A stretch of 64,000 nucleotides of DNA from NCBI GenBank assembly GCA_026120185.1, contig JANUWF010001683.1, positions 4,286,001 through 4,350,000 on the forward strand, read 5' to 3'. This DNA is from Voacanga thouarsii. Taxonomy: Eukaryota; Streptophyta; Magnoliopsida; Gentianales; Apocynaceae. The position numbers and the translations under genes were made by a program. The notes beneath the pieces were generated by a model. That model was not told where the DNA came from. It saw nothing but the letters and a program-made list of their open reading frames with translations, and made no database searches. Every line of letters begins with the position of its first letter. The first letter of the stretch is position 1. This document shows, piece after piece, positions 49,052-61,508 of this stretch.

Positions 49052-49340
49052 TTGCATTTAACACTCGATATTAAAGTGGAGAATTATCCAATGCATGACC
49101 TAGAGTTGGCAACTATTCTATTTGCTCTTAAAAAGTGGAGGCATTGTTTGTATGGAGCTGAGTTTGAAGTTTTCACTGATCACAAAAGTTTGAAGTATGT
49201 TTTTACTCAGAAAGATTTGAATATGAGAAAATGTCAGTGGATGGAATTTTTGGAAGAATTTCGATGTGTCCAATTAAGAATCATCCTGGGAAGGCAAACA
49301 CTGTAGCGGATGCCATTAGCATGAAGGCGAATTTATCAGC
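49052..49340 (+). pseudogene. RNase H of element X
   Basis: An open stretch of 84 codons (49052-49306) with [20 protein letters not shown], then [15 protein letters not shown] with the catalytic Asp, then QWMEFLEEF. This is the C-terminal part of gypsy RNase H. A frame change at about 49290 leads to [14 protein letters not shown], which joins to integrase. Confidence 0.85.
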
Positions 49341-50368
49341 TCTTCGAATGTTACAAGTCCTAGAATTGGAAACATTTGCAGTAAATGGAGGAATAAGGCT
49401 GAGTAATATTTCAATTCAACTTACTTTTCTGCAGCGATTGAAGGAAGAGCAAGATAAAGATGAAGAGCCGCAAAGGTTAGTGCAGAAGGAGGTAAATAAA
49501 GGAGGAGATGAGTTTCGAAGGGACAATGATAGAATTATTTCTTACCGAAATCGGTATTATATCCCGAAATAGTTTGCGATGAGACAAGATATTTTGACGG
49601 AGGCACATCGGAGTAAGTATACCATCCATCTGGGAGCCGTGAATATGTATCAGGACTTAAAACAACATTATTGGTGGATTGGTATGAAGAAGGATATCTC
49701 AGATTTTGTAACTTGATGCTTGACTTGCCAGTAAGAGAAAGTAGATCAGTAATGGCCTGGAGGGTTATTGCAGCCATTACTAACTCCATCATGGAAATGA
49801 GATAAAATTACTATGGATTTCATTACAGATTACCCATGATAGTAGGACAGCAAGATACTATATGGGTGATAGTGGATCGACTGACTAAGTCTGCTTATTT
49901 CATCCCTATCAATCAATGGGATTCTTTAGAGAAGTTGAGCAAAATCTATATGGAAGAAGTAATTAGACTTCATGAAGTACCCTCTAGTATTGTATCGGAT
50001 CGAGACCCTATATTTACTTCGAAGTTTTGGACTAAGTTGCAACAGAGATAGGGATAATATTAAAATTTAGTATAGCAGCACACCCACAAATTGATGGACA
50101 AACAAAATGAGTGAATAGGGTTTTGGAAGATAAGCTGCAGGCTTGCGCTTTAGATTTTGGAACCAAGTGGATTGATAATTTAGCATACGCAGAATTTGCC
50201 TACAACAAACGTTATGAATCAACCATTAGAATGGCCTATTTTTAAGCTTTATATGGAAGGAAATATCAGTTCCCATTGTATTAGGAATGTTTAGGATGGA
50301 GAACTGGTGAACAGGATGCTTTTGATCTCAAAAAGATTCGACAGGCTGTAGGGATGATTTAAACCAAG
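49341..50368 (+). pseudogene. integrase of element X, decayed
   Basis: It begins in the second frame (49231-49572) and continues with the HHCC zinc domain (H near 49608, H near 49626, then CLTCQ near 49722). The core follows: ITMDFITD at 49810, a stop, WVIVDRLTKSAYFIPI from 49863, and VSDRDPIFTSKFW from 49996 with the second Asp. Stops at 49570, about 49716 and 50050, and further ones to 50360, break it. A Q-rich GQTE-like region with IDGQT-type motif (about 50090) is also decayed. Confidence 0.84.
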
Positions 50369-50857
50369 TTGGAGGCAGCAAATTGTAGACAGAAAAGTTA
50401 TACGGATCGACTTAGGAGAGATTTGGAGTTTGCTAAAAGGGATCGTGCATTCTTGAAGTTGACTCTACAACGATATTTGGGAACCAAAGGACAAAGGAAG
50501 AAATTGGTGCGTAGGTACGTAGGACCATTCCCTGTTATCGAGAAGATTAGGAAAGTAGCTTACCGGTTGGGGTTAGCCATAGAGCTTCAAGGAATTCACG
50601 ACGTGTTTCATGTCTCCCAACTTTGGAAGTATGAAGCTGACCCTGCCCACATTTTGAATGAAGAACCCATTGAGATGACTCCAAGCTTGAAGTATGAGGA
50701 AAAGCCGTTTAGGATCTTGGAGTATGTTGAAAAGGAATTACGGAATAAGAAGATTCCACTTGTAAAAGTGTTGTGGAATCATAGCCTAGTGCAAGAAGCA
50801 ACTTAGGAAATGGAGGTAAAGATATTGAAAAAGTACCTAGAACTATTCCAAGTGTAA
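50369..50857 (+). pseudogene. integrase C-terminal region with chromodomain-like tail
   Basis: A 145-codon open frame (50369-50806) reads RRDLEFAKRDRAFLKLT, RKKLVRRYVGPFPVIEKI and AYRLGLAIELQGIHDVFHVS. It ends IPLVKVLWNHSLVQEAT, the start of a chromodomain-type tail that in such elements guides insertion into heterochromatin; EMEVKILKKYLELF follows after a stop at 50804. This is the best-preserved frame of the element. No gene function is expected from it. Confidence 0.83.
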
Positions 50858-50884
50858 GACAATTTTGAGGATGAATTTTTTTGT

Positions 50885-50897
50885 AAGGAGGGGAGAA
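50885..50897 (+). other. polypurine tract of element X
   Basis: AAGGAGGGGAGAA directly before the 3' LTR (50898), the primer for plus-strand synthesis. Confidence 0.9.
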
Positions 50898-51873
50898 TGT
50901 AACACCCTACCTTTTACTTTTGATTGGCTACTATTTGTAATAGGATGAGAATTTGTTTCGATATCCAAAACAAAAGTTGATTGGTGTAATGAGACGAATA
51001 TTTTGGTATAATAATATTTTTTCGGGACCTAGATGCAATTATTGGATTTGTTCTATTTGTACCCTAAATCTTTGAAAGGCCATTATTAGTAACAAAATAA
51101 TAATTTGAGGGTACACAAAAAAGTAAAATTGATTAGTGTGATTAAATACACGTTTTGGTGTGAATTGTGCTACCTGAGGTATCGGAGGTATTTTTGTCAT
51201 TTTGACCGCGCTAACGACTTTGACCACAAATTTGACCAAATAGAGAAGGAATTAAAGAATTTAAGTTACCAATGGATTCAGTAGAATTTTTGGAGTTGGA
51301 TGGTGAAATAAAATATTTTTTCGTTACGGACCTGATTTTAGTCATTTCTGAAGAAAATAGTAAATCACAGTTAAAATGGTGCGTGTGGCATTCTGTGATT
51401 GGTAGTCCATGAACATGTGTTAGTTTAAGAGAGGTTGCACGAAGGATTCATGCAAGATATATGGAATTAAAAGATTGCAAAATAAATCAAGAATGTTGTG
51501 TGATTTTATAATTGGAACACATCACTTGTGGGCCTGTTTGATTAAGGTCTTGAGCAATGTAATTGGCTAATGTTTGGACCAAGAGAAGATGAATGAATGG
51601 CTGAAAATTGGCCATGAATTTCGGTAACCATGCAAGAAAAAATGAAGGAATTTTTGGGGAGGAAAAAGGGTGGTTGGTGTGTAAAAATCCTATAGGCACA
51701 CACCAAAGTATATTCACCATTCAATTAAACCAAAACAAGAAATGAAGGGCTGAGATTTGATGATGGATGTCGGTTAGGAGGGGGTGTTATACAGCCTCAA
51801 ATTCGGCAGCCATGAAGGAGAAAAATCAAGAGGAAAAAAAAATCAGATAAGAGAGAAATAAAAGGCTAGTGTG

Positions 51874-53548
51874 TGTAGGATTTCTATCATGCATAATCAG
51901 ATTAAGCGCAGCGGAAAACAACAAGAAATCCAAGCCATAGATCACGGGAAAAAGGAGAAGATTGCGTTTATTACCTCGTGAAGCCGGAATTCAAAAAATT
52001 TCAGAAACAAGAACGCAGGCACGATCCAGATTATCCAAAACCGTTCACTGCAGTTCAACTGAAATCCAAGAAAGAACTGCCTCTAATGATAATCCACACA
52101 AGGTTGAATGCTCACAATCTCACAATTCTATGCTAGTAGAATTCGAGAGGCTAGGGTTTTGATCAAGAAGAGAGACGACTAGGGTTTGATCAAGAGAGAG
52201 GCAGAGAAACGGTTTCTCTGTTATTGCATGAATAGTCTGTCTCCAACCCTAAGGAAACCGTTTCCTTATATTTATAGATTTATAATTACCATAAATTGCA
52301 ACTTAGTCCTTCAACGTCCAATTGTCAACAAATTGGTCCTTGAAGTTTACTTAATTATAATTAGGTTCCATGAATTATAACAAACTTATAATTCACCTAT
52401 AAATATATTCCCTTCTCTTAATTAACCCCACAATATTATCAAAGAATATATTTGATCATTCAAACCTTTATTGTGTGTGACCCATTAGGTTTCCTGGTCT
52501 TATTGGTAGCATAATATGAATTAATTCTAACAATATTAGAATTAATAATCCTTAATAAAATAAAGGATTAAATTTATTAATTCTCTAATTAATAAATTCA
52601 TATTTAGCATATCAAGAGCGACATCTAGCAATGACTCTTGACCACCCAAAAGTCCAGAAAGTCAAGTAGCTTGACATGAACCTTTCAATAGCAAATTATC
52701 AGTGCAATAAACTTCTTTCAACGTACAATATCTCATTCGGTCTAGAGCATGGAATTAGTGCCAACTCCCTCCAGAATATTATTAATTCTGGCCCGAATAT
52801 TTTAGTACTTGTTTAAGAAATCCATTACTCGATATGTGTATCAATTGGAACCATTTCCATCACATAGTCGCCTTGGCCAAGGACTTCATGAGTAATGATT
52901 TCTACAAGTGGCCTTGAGATATACTCTCCTACTATTAGGAGTGGTGAATCCTTTATTGACCCTCTCAATTACTTTCGTTTACTTTACGTTGTACCCAATA
53001 TCCATCCCATAGGCGGTCCTAGATAAGACTCCAAAGATTAGAATCAAAGTACAACACTCGATAAACAAAGTACCTTGGAGATCTCAAGTCTAAGGATACT
53101 TGCACACTTGCTATAATGAGATTCTATCACTGTCACTAAATAGTTATCCAAGTGATTATCTCGTAGCTAGGTCATCCAATGAACTTGTTTCAAAACAAGC
53201 ATCCACACGTTAATCCTGAGTATCCCAATACCCATGGATATGAGAACCACCGCTTGATCCAATCAAGAGATATAACATGTGCCAGTCTTGGCGTATTAAT
53301 AATGTCCCATCTTATTAATACTATGACTGGGGATTATTTAAGTACAAACACTGCATAGTGTAGTAGGAATCTCACATCATGATCTCTATCATGATTTCCT
53401 TAACACTGTATTGTACTAGGGACTTTATCTAACGGTTTGTACACATATTTAGATATAACAATCAAACTGAAAGATAAAGAATACCTCTTATTAATTTAAT
53501 TTCAATATACATGGTACAAGTGATTGCCTCTAGGGCACAACACTAACA
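51874..53548 (-). repeat. copia-type solo LTR D2 inside the X LTR
   Basis: A 1675-bp insert flanked by GTGTG on both sides (51869-51873 and 53549-53553), starting TGTAGG and ending CTAACA on the + strand. On the - strand it begins TGTTAGTGTTGTGCCCTAGAG, matching the start of D1 at 22669. No coding sequence. Confidence 0.85.
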
Positions 53549-54037
53549 GTGTGTGTTCTTGGTGTGCTATATGAACTCGTAAGAGTTCTTGGAGCAAAAT
53601 CACCTCAAATAGCCTCAAATACAAGGTGAAACCCTACCTTGCTTGAATTAAAGTTGTTGTTGGGCGAATGATGATTATGTTGATGTGAATTTTAACATGA
53701 AAACAAGAATTTCATGTCTTGATTTCGGATCAAAGCTAGGGTGTGTGAACTTATGTGTATGAACCTTGTATATGCACCGGCTACCTCAGGGTTTTTGAAT
53801 AATGTTTTTTGTTAGGAAGAACTAAATAATTATGGTGTTTTAAAGGATTATTTTCGGTTGGGGAGATGGTGATCAAAGTAGGGTAAAAATGGAATTTACT
53901 TGGTTGGAAAAATAGACTATATTAGCTTTGATTAGAAAAGGATGAATTTGTGTTTAATAAGTGTGACTCTTGTGAGCTTTTAGAATCTGGAAATTACAGA
54001 ATTAAAGATGATTTGAAGGAATATTGAATGGATTAAT

Positions 54038-55787
54038 TTTTGTTAAGCACAATCTCAATCAAGTTTAAATTAAAATGTTAACCCCAAATTATACATATGA
54101 GTAAGCGTACTCATCATTAACATATCATAGGGTTCAAACGAGTGTCGATCCTCTAGGAACAAGTATGCATTAATAACTTTTCTTTCGTTATTTAACCGAC
54201 TCAATAAAGTGAAAATGAAATAAAAAGAAAAATAAAATAAAATAAAATAATATGTACATATCAAGGATGTAGAATTATATTACTTCAACCATTGTTTTGA
54301 CAAATATGATCCTCAAGTACTTAACCATTATCATAACTAATTATTCTCTTGGCATCATGAAGGATAATATAGATTCACTTCTTTGTCCAATCCATGAAAT
54401 CCCTATCTTCTAGACAAACTAACATCACATATCCTGTCTTAACTAATCCACCTAAAAGATGCATTAACCACAATCCTTTGATTAAATTCCTATTCCTGGC
54501 AAATTTACACATGAAATTAACCAATGAATCCATATCCTAGCAGACATCAATTAACCTTTAACTACTTTGTCCCTACAACTAACCCCTTTGTTTAAGCAAG
54601 TTAAGAGCCAACAAATATGAAACTAATTAATTGAAACCACCATCAGCCCCTTTGTCCAAGCAAGTTAATGGAAAGAAATAATCAATTAATCTTGGAATAT
54701 GCACAAGTAATTAAATACCAAGAAGAATAATCAATTTATCAAAAGGTCAAATAACTCTAAAAATCATGACTATCTAAAACAATGTCAAATTACAATAAAA
54801 TAATTAATATATCATTGTCAAGAAAAAGAAAACAAAGTAAAAAAAAAGCACTCATAGACAAGCCTCTTTGTTCTTCCTTTGAAGACCTTCTTACACAACC
54901 CTCCTTGATTTATTTCTCTTCAGAAAATATTGGTGATGCACTTCAAAATATATCTAAGTCTCTACATTGTGCACCTCCCTTTTCTTAGGGTAAATTGGCC
55001 TTTATTTATAGGCTCACAAAGTTCTTAAAAGAATTCTAAGTAAAGAAGAAGTAATTACCTAAAAATAATCCAAAACAAAAAAGGAGTTGTAAATAAAAGC
55101 TAAATAACAACCTAAATAAAATAAGGTCCACCGCCTTTTGACTTTGTGAAATTGAATTGAGAATTAGACTTGGACTTCTTTTGTCATCTTGTGCTGAACA
55201 CAATTCGTTTGAATTGGAATTTGGATTTGCTGAAATTAGCTTCCAATTGAGCCAATTGGAATCTACTGAAGCCACTGAAGTTGTTTCCTTGTTGTGTCGA
55301 CTAAATTGAGCCACCGAAAATCCTTAAGCTGCTTCCTTTTTCATGCTGCAGCCACAATTGTTGACTTTGCTTTGCATTATCTAGGTCCCACCACAATCAA
55401 TTCTTTGTTACAATTGTCTTCTGTTGCTTTTGTCTTGTTGTCGGCTTGCTTTTCCTTTCGTGAGCCACCAAAATTCCTTTAGCCATTTTTTCTCCTTTTT
55501 CCTTTCCCATTTCAATTGCAGCCGAATTGCTCTGTTTCTTTAATTTCTCTGCACTTCTCTATTTTTTCCAGTGGAAGATCGGCGCCAGTTCCCTTTCTTG
55601 AGCTGGTGCTGGTCTTGTGCAATTATACAATTAGTTCCAATTTTCACCTATTTTCATATAAAATTATAGAAAAGTATTTTTATAAGGGAAATATCAAATA
55701 GGAAGGAATATGACTAGTTATTGCACAAAAAGTGTCTTAATTTAGCCTAAAATAACTAAGAAATATATGACTATTTACCCCCTATCA
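54038..55787 (-). repeat. solo LTR of family A, copy B, inside the X LTR
   Basis: On the - strand it starts TGATAGGGGGTAAATAG (55787 down) and shares the body of the solo LTR at 18091-19581, with the LTR-end block AACCCTATGATATG...GAGTACGCTTACTCATATG. ATTAAT flanks it on both sides (54032-54037 and 55788-55793), which fits the duplication although the left terminal bases are not a clean CA. It is somewhat longer and lacks the last 35 bp of the 18-kb copy. Confidence 0.75.
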
Positions 55788-58158
55788 ATTAATGGTTCCA
55801 AGGTGTTAAAGACTAACGGAGGACAAAGGAAAGCATGAATAGTGGAATTAAGGTAAAACTATTGGGGCTATTTTTGCCCTATAGTATGTAATGGGAAATA
55901 GAACTCTAAAATGGGCTTATACATAATTAAAAATAAGAGTCTTACATTCATTTTGGTATATCATAGAGCCAAATAAGAGTTGTGGATTGAAGGTTATGTC
56001 CAAAACAAAATCATGTGTCAAAGCAGCAAAATCTTAGAATTTTGCTTAGAAAGTAGATGAACTTAAGGATGATTAATTGTGTGATTTTGGATGAAATAAT
56101 TTTGAAATATGAAGTTAATCCCTTGTATATGAACAGAGAAGTGATGTGGAAAAACAAAAGAATAAAAAAACGACGTGAACGAAAGTCGAACATTTTTCTT
56201 AACCGTCGGCCCCTATCGGCTAAACGTCGGGCACGTCGGCTATTTTTTGGCCAAACACGAATTGAGCTGAAAATGATGTTTGGTGTAGGTTTATCTATGA
56301 ACGGCCAATGGAATGTTGGAAACGATAGAGATGGTGATTAAACAGCTATGAACGGAAAGAGTTAATTAGGACACGAGGTGAGTCCTTTTGATTTCTAAAG
56401 CCTTTTGAAAGCTAGTGTGCTTCACTTTTTCAAGAAATGCTATGTTTTATACCATTTTAGAAATCCCTAATATGCTTAAGGTTTATTTGAGCAAGATTTT
56501 TTTTATGCCATTTTGGGCTTGAATGAACTTTATAATTGGCTTGGAAACCTTAATGGTTGATTAAAGCATGAATTTTGTGAATTTAGTCCTTTTGGATTAA
56601 ACACTTGGGGTTATTGAAAAATGGTGATTTTTGGAATCTGGTAGTCATAAATTGACTGGAATGCCCTTATCGGAGCATTTTATGAAAATGTGTTTGGAAA
56701 CTTAGAATTTAATCCTTTTTGGGATTAGAATTTTGATTTTTTTGGAATGAGTTCCTTTTGAAATCAGGTATTTAGAAAATGATCCAAATGTCCTTATTTG
56801 AATGTTTTATGGAAGCCTTTGGAATTGGGTGTTCGGTAAATGACCGAAATACCCTGATTGGAACTTTTGTGAGTACTTTTCAAATCGGGTAAAGGAAAAA
56901 TAACCTGAATACATTTGGAAATAACTTTTGTGAACGAGTATGGGGAAAAGGACCCGAATACTCTTGGAAATTTGTTTTGATGTTTGAAAGGAACTCTTTA
57001 ACCTATTTTGACACAATTTTGGAAAGTGATCTCTTTTGATGAGATTGACTTTTGAAAAATGATTTTTGATCCCTGAAATTGTTTTATTAGCTTGCTACGC
57101 CTATGGAATGAGTTGATTGGCCCTGCAGAGCCTATGTGAATGAAGATCTAACTTGTGAGTCAATGGGATCAAATTCTGAAAAGTGTTATTTACCCCAAAA
57201 ATATTTTGATTGAAAATCCTATGGGATCAGATAACCAACAGACCTAATCAGTTAGAAGGGGTTGGTAGTGGTAACATTGAGTACCCAACGAGGACTTTGA
57301 TCTTTGTACTAGCCTATATTAGAGTTAGACGACCCTAGTAACCTGGCCTAGTTCTAGGGATTATCTTCCTCTGAACGGGGTGATAGGACATTGAGCTGAG
57401 TCGTCTTGGCTAGCCATCTAGAGCCCGGCAATTGTCGTGCCTTGTGTGCACTTTATGATTTGGGTTGTTCACTGGTTGGGTTGGACTGGACACCTATAAT
57501 TGTTCAAACCCCTTGCTGCCTCGATGGTGATTGATGTCAGGATTGGGACCCCTGGCTTACAGTAGTAAGTAAAAGATTATGTGCTATATGCATATGTTGA
57601 TTATAGTACGTTACGGTGTGCTTATTTTGGTGACACACAGGTTGAGTACTGGAGGCTGTGGTCTCAGTACAAGGATACGTGACGCCGAAGGCAAGGCTTG
57701 TGGGACTTGCATACATGCTAATTTTTTGTTAGAGAAGTACCTGTGATTCGAAAACTGGGGTAACAATTTGAAATCTGAAATACTATTTTTCAAAAATGAT
57801 TAAGTTATGAATATATTCTTTCCCTTAAAGTGTTTTGAAAATTGTTTCTAGTAGGAAAAGAACGATATGCTATTTCACAAAACTTTTATGTTCTCTATTC
57901 TTCCATAAAGTACTAGCATACACGGGACTCATTGGGTGATTCATCACTCACATGTGTTTATTATCTTACTTTGTTGTAGGATCCAGAGTTGAGCGGACCT
58001 ACGGATAGAAGGAGGATACCACAGAATCAATAGTATAGGCTTGGGTGACTTTCCCTTTCATCATGTACTTTATTTTGTTATATATAGAGATGATATGTAT
58101 GAGATTTTCTGATATATGTTTATGTGTGATGATCAGTATGAGATATTGTTGAGTCTGG

Positions 58159-58161
<3 letters not shown>

Positions 58162-58192
<31 letters not shown>
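58162..58192. repeat. (TA)n microsatellite in the X 3' LTR
   Basis: About 15 TA units close to the LTR end; the matching site in the 5' LTR has only four to five units. Confidence 0.9.
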
Positions 58193-58194
<2 letters not shown>

Positions 58195-58295
58195 CTCTGT
58201 TGTTTTCATTATAAAGACCCATTGTCCAGGAAACTAGACAGGGTGACATCCGGTGTTGATATGCTTCCATTGTTATCTTTAGTAGGAGTGTTACA

Positions 58296-59142
58296 CCTAT
58301 TCTGAAACAAAATATGCTCCATCACTAGGTCTCGGTCAGGAGTGGGCTCACTCAACTTTCCATCTAAACTTAGTCCAAAATCTGTCAGAATACGCCTAAT
58401 AACCAAAGGGAACTTGAGGGCTTTGGCAGATATACTAGAGTAAACAACCTCTCGTATAAATTGAATAATAAATGGAGCAAGGGGAATAGGCTCACTATTT
58501 CTCATCTTATCCAGAAGATACAGATCTATGACCCTAGACTCATTGAAACCACTAGCCTTTGGGTAAATATTAAAAGCAAAAATATAGGCTATGGCACCCC
58601 ATTGAGCCTTAAGGTCATTATTTGAATAGTTACAATTTTGACCTATTTGCCATTTTCTCCACCCCTTGCAGCACTTACATCACATGTAGGCTTAAAAATG
58701 ACCTTTTGGTTATTATAGTCTACAATAATCCATTGCCCTCATTAGGGACTCCTAGAATTCTAGCTAGTCTAGTCCTTTCAAACTCAGTGGGAACCCTTTT
58801 TACCATGGTAGAGATAACCTAAAGGTTGTTTCTCTTTTTGTCCTTCATAATGGCATAAAACTCTCTCACGCGCACAGGACAGTAAGCACCCTCTATTCTA
58901 ATGATAGGCTCCCACCCCAACTATCTAAACATTGTAGAAAGGTCTAATGAATTATCTAAAGAAGGCTTACATCTCTTTTCTACAATAATCTTGTTGTGTT
59001 AGTGATTTTGATACCAAATGTGACAAGTGGGGTCATAGAATTGGATAGGCTGAGTAGGGAGAGGCTCGAAAGAAGGTGTAGATGAAGATACATCTCGAGC
59101 TCTCTTAGCCCCCGGTGCTAACCCCCTAGGTATCCTAGACAT
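58296..59142 (-). pseudogene. transposon-associated protein relic
   Basis: On the - strand a frame starts MSRIPRGLAPGAKRARD at 59142 and proceeds, with stops and shifts, through LGWEPIIRIEGAYCPVRVRE-FYA and PIPLAPFIIQFIREVVYSS. These match the long proteins annotated in plant genomes as putative plant transposon protein, often found with Athila-type elements; the function is unknown. Its far end runs into the X LTR, so it was cut by that insertion or is simply adjacent. Confidence 0.6.
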
Positions 59143-60199
59143 GATGGAATGATGAAGAAAAGTGATAGAATAGAAAAATAGGACTCCCTTAACTCACTCT
59201 TTACAATACAAATAAGCACAACTCTCAATCGTCTCATTCTCACCACAATTTTCAACACAACCAACTCCTCAACACCACAAGGTAGCCAACACAATATACA
59301 CAATCTCCTCCAATAAACATGCAAGAAATATAACCATTGTCCAACACCAAACATAATATCAATAATTATGATCAAATTACAATGCTCAATAGCCACCAAT
59401 TAACAATGTAAAGCTACATTATCCCAATATTGCGTTAGACATGAAAAATTATCCAACATCTAAGAAACTTAAAGTTATACCAAAGAAGGCATGCTCAAGA
59501 GGTTCCAAAAAGCTGTAAATTATCAATGGCATCAATCATATAGTATTGTTAATTATATTCCCGTGCAAATGAAATCTCAAAAAAAGTAATATTAACAATC
59601 AAATGCTTCACCAAAAAATATTCAAGAATATTTTCCCTAAAATGCATAGAAAATACTCAAAATTTATAAGAAAAAATTAAATCGTAGAAAGTGTAGAAAA
59701 ATCATACCATAATGATCTCCAATGTAAGGGCAATGATCTTATGTAAAAATATTGAAGAACTCGTGCACCAAATGGAAGGATTGAAAGATGGGTTTTGGAA
59801 TAAAAGATTGGATTTTTCTTAGTTTTAATCCAAACTTCCAAGAATAAAGTGAATATTTTGTGTTTGGGAGGTGTTTTGGAGGTTTAGAAAGTGACCCGGT
59901 GGTGTTTCGGAGTTGAACCTAGCGATGGGTTGAGAGAAAAATTGAGTGGGATGAAAGAGTTTTGAAAAAATTGGCCAAGAATGGCCAGTTTTTATGTTCT
60001 GGCCGATCAGGCTTGGCGCCGAGTTGGTTTTGCCCGTGTTTTTGTTAGGCTGTGCTAGCCCTGCCCCAAGTTAGCTCTGGCCAATCCAAAAATCATTTTT
60101 TAAATGGAATAAAAAAAAACATAAACTCATGAAAGAATATAGTCTAAAAATTAAAAAGACAACCAAATAAATGAACACCAATGCAAATTAAAGAGATGT
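59143..60199. other. non-coding spacer of the Athila-like remnant
   Basis: It is AT-rich at 59160-59800 and then mixed. A patch at 60000-60080 (GGCGCCGAG, GCCCTGCCCC) resembles the GGCGCC-bearing parts of family A LTRs. No gene is visible. Confidence 0.45.
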
Positions 60200-61371
60200 C
60201 CAAAAACTAAAGCAGTCAAAATTAGCGCTTTCCATGGTCTTGATCATGTGGATTAGTCTTCGTGTTGCCTGGAAGTGATCCTGTTTGACGCTCACCAAGG
60301 AGTCTAGCTAGTTGTCCAATTTGACTTTTAAGGTTATGCATGTATACCTCTAAATTTCTTGTGGTCGCATCGACTCCTTAGAATCATATCTCTGTTCGAC
60401 TTACCAGTTTGTTGACCAACTCCTCCAATGATGGTTTAGCCGGTGGGGCATTGTAAGGTAGGGGCAGTTTAGTCCTTTGAATCCTAAAATGAAAAGAAGC
60501 TTGTCAAGTTTGGTTTTGATTATTCCATGAGAAGTTAGGATGGTTCCTCCAACTTGGGTTGTAAGTAGTGCTATAGTGATTGTTACCTGCCCATTTTGGG
60601 TGTCATTTCCCACAAAAATCACAACTTACGATCATCACCTACTCTTGGGAAGGAGGCATTACCAATTGATTCATCTTTTGCGTGAATGCTTCCACCTTTG
60701 CCTCTAATGCCAACATTGCATCCACCTTGTGTACTCCATGTACACGAGCTCTAGACTATAAACTGCCCTAAGCATAGTTATTTGTAGCTAAATTTTCAAT
60801 CCGAGATTTTAGAATTATTGGAGCCTCCTGTAGATGCATCAACTAATTGCCTAGTCATAAAGCTCAATCCGCTTTGAAAGATTTGTATGTACATACTCAA
60901 CTCAAATCCATGATGATGACATTTTCTAAGAATTTCCTTAAACCTATCCTAACACTCATAAAGGTTTTTAGACTCTAATTGTTGGAAGGCAAAAATATCA
61001 ATCCTAAGTTTAGATGTTCTAGTTGGTGGGAAATATTTGGCTAAAAATTTCTCAGCTAACACATTCTAAGTAGTAATGGATCTGGTGGGCAAAGATTTTA
61101 ACCATGATTTTACTCTATCTCTCAAGGAAAAGGGAAAAAGTCTCAATTTGATGGCATCCTCAGAAACCCAATTTATTTTAAACGTGTCATACATTTCCAA
61201 AAAACTTGCAAAGTGGGCATTAGGATCCTCTTTAGGTAACCCATTAAATTAAACCATGTACTGGATCATTTGGATTATATTAGGCTTTATTTCAAAGTTG
61301 TTGGCCTCAATCCTAGGCCCCGTAATACTAGAGCCTATACCTGAGATTGCAGGTTTTTCAAAGTCATCCAT
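60200..61371 (-). pseudogene. Athila-type gag, decayed
   Basis: The - strand frame starts MDDFEKPAISGIGSS at 61371 and runs through GPRIEANNFEIKPNIIQMIQ, GLPKEDPNAHFASFLEMYDT and FKINWVSEDAIKLRLFPFSL, then RDRVKSWLKSLPTRSITT, LAEKFLAKYFPPTRTSKLR and CHHHGFELSMYIQIF-SGL. This is the usual Athila-lineage gag capsid. Stops at about 61256, 61069 and others make it dead. Further downstream pieces (60622-60401) are LPLPYNAP-like. Confidence 0.84.
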
Positions 61372-61508
61372 AGCCTATTAATCCCACCATTAGCACAATT
61401 GTTGGGCTGATTTACCTCCGCATTTGTCCTTACCCTTTTGCTTTAACCTTTCAGACCTTGGTGAGGGTTCTCTCGATTTCCAAATTATGATCTACAATGT
61501 CGGCTTTG

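Larger units (their letters stand above)
45487..58295 (+). mobile_element. gypsy chromovirus-like element X, decayed and interrupted
   Basis: A + strand element: truncated 5' LTR (45487-47693), initiator-Met primer site, gag-pol remnants (47766-50857), purine tract and 3' LTR (50898-58295, split by two solo LTRs). The integrase C-terminal VPLVKVLW-type tail (IPLVKVLWNHSLVQEAT) and the LTR end with TATAAAGACC support a Tekay-like chromovirus. RT is internally deleted and gag is reduced, so it is not mobile on its own. No target duplication can be tested because the 5' LTR start is lost. Confidence 0.85.
50898..58295 (+). repeat. 3' LTR of element X, split by two solo LTRs
   Basis: It starts TGTAACACCCTACC after the purine tract and ends GTGTTACA. 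Pieces are 50898-51873, 53554-54037 and 55788-58295, so the intact LTR is about 3.96 kb. The last 2.2 kb matches the 5' LTR (45487-47693) and the whole of its second half matches the inverted copy from 61509. A (TA)n tract lies at 58162-58192. No gene was seen in it. Confidence 0.88.

Noticed and set aside
55294..55701. Open frames in the 54-55.8 kb LTR
   Set aside because: Short, Ser/Phe-rich, inside a solo LTR with no counterpart in the copy at 18-19.6 kb.
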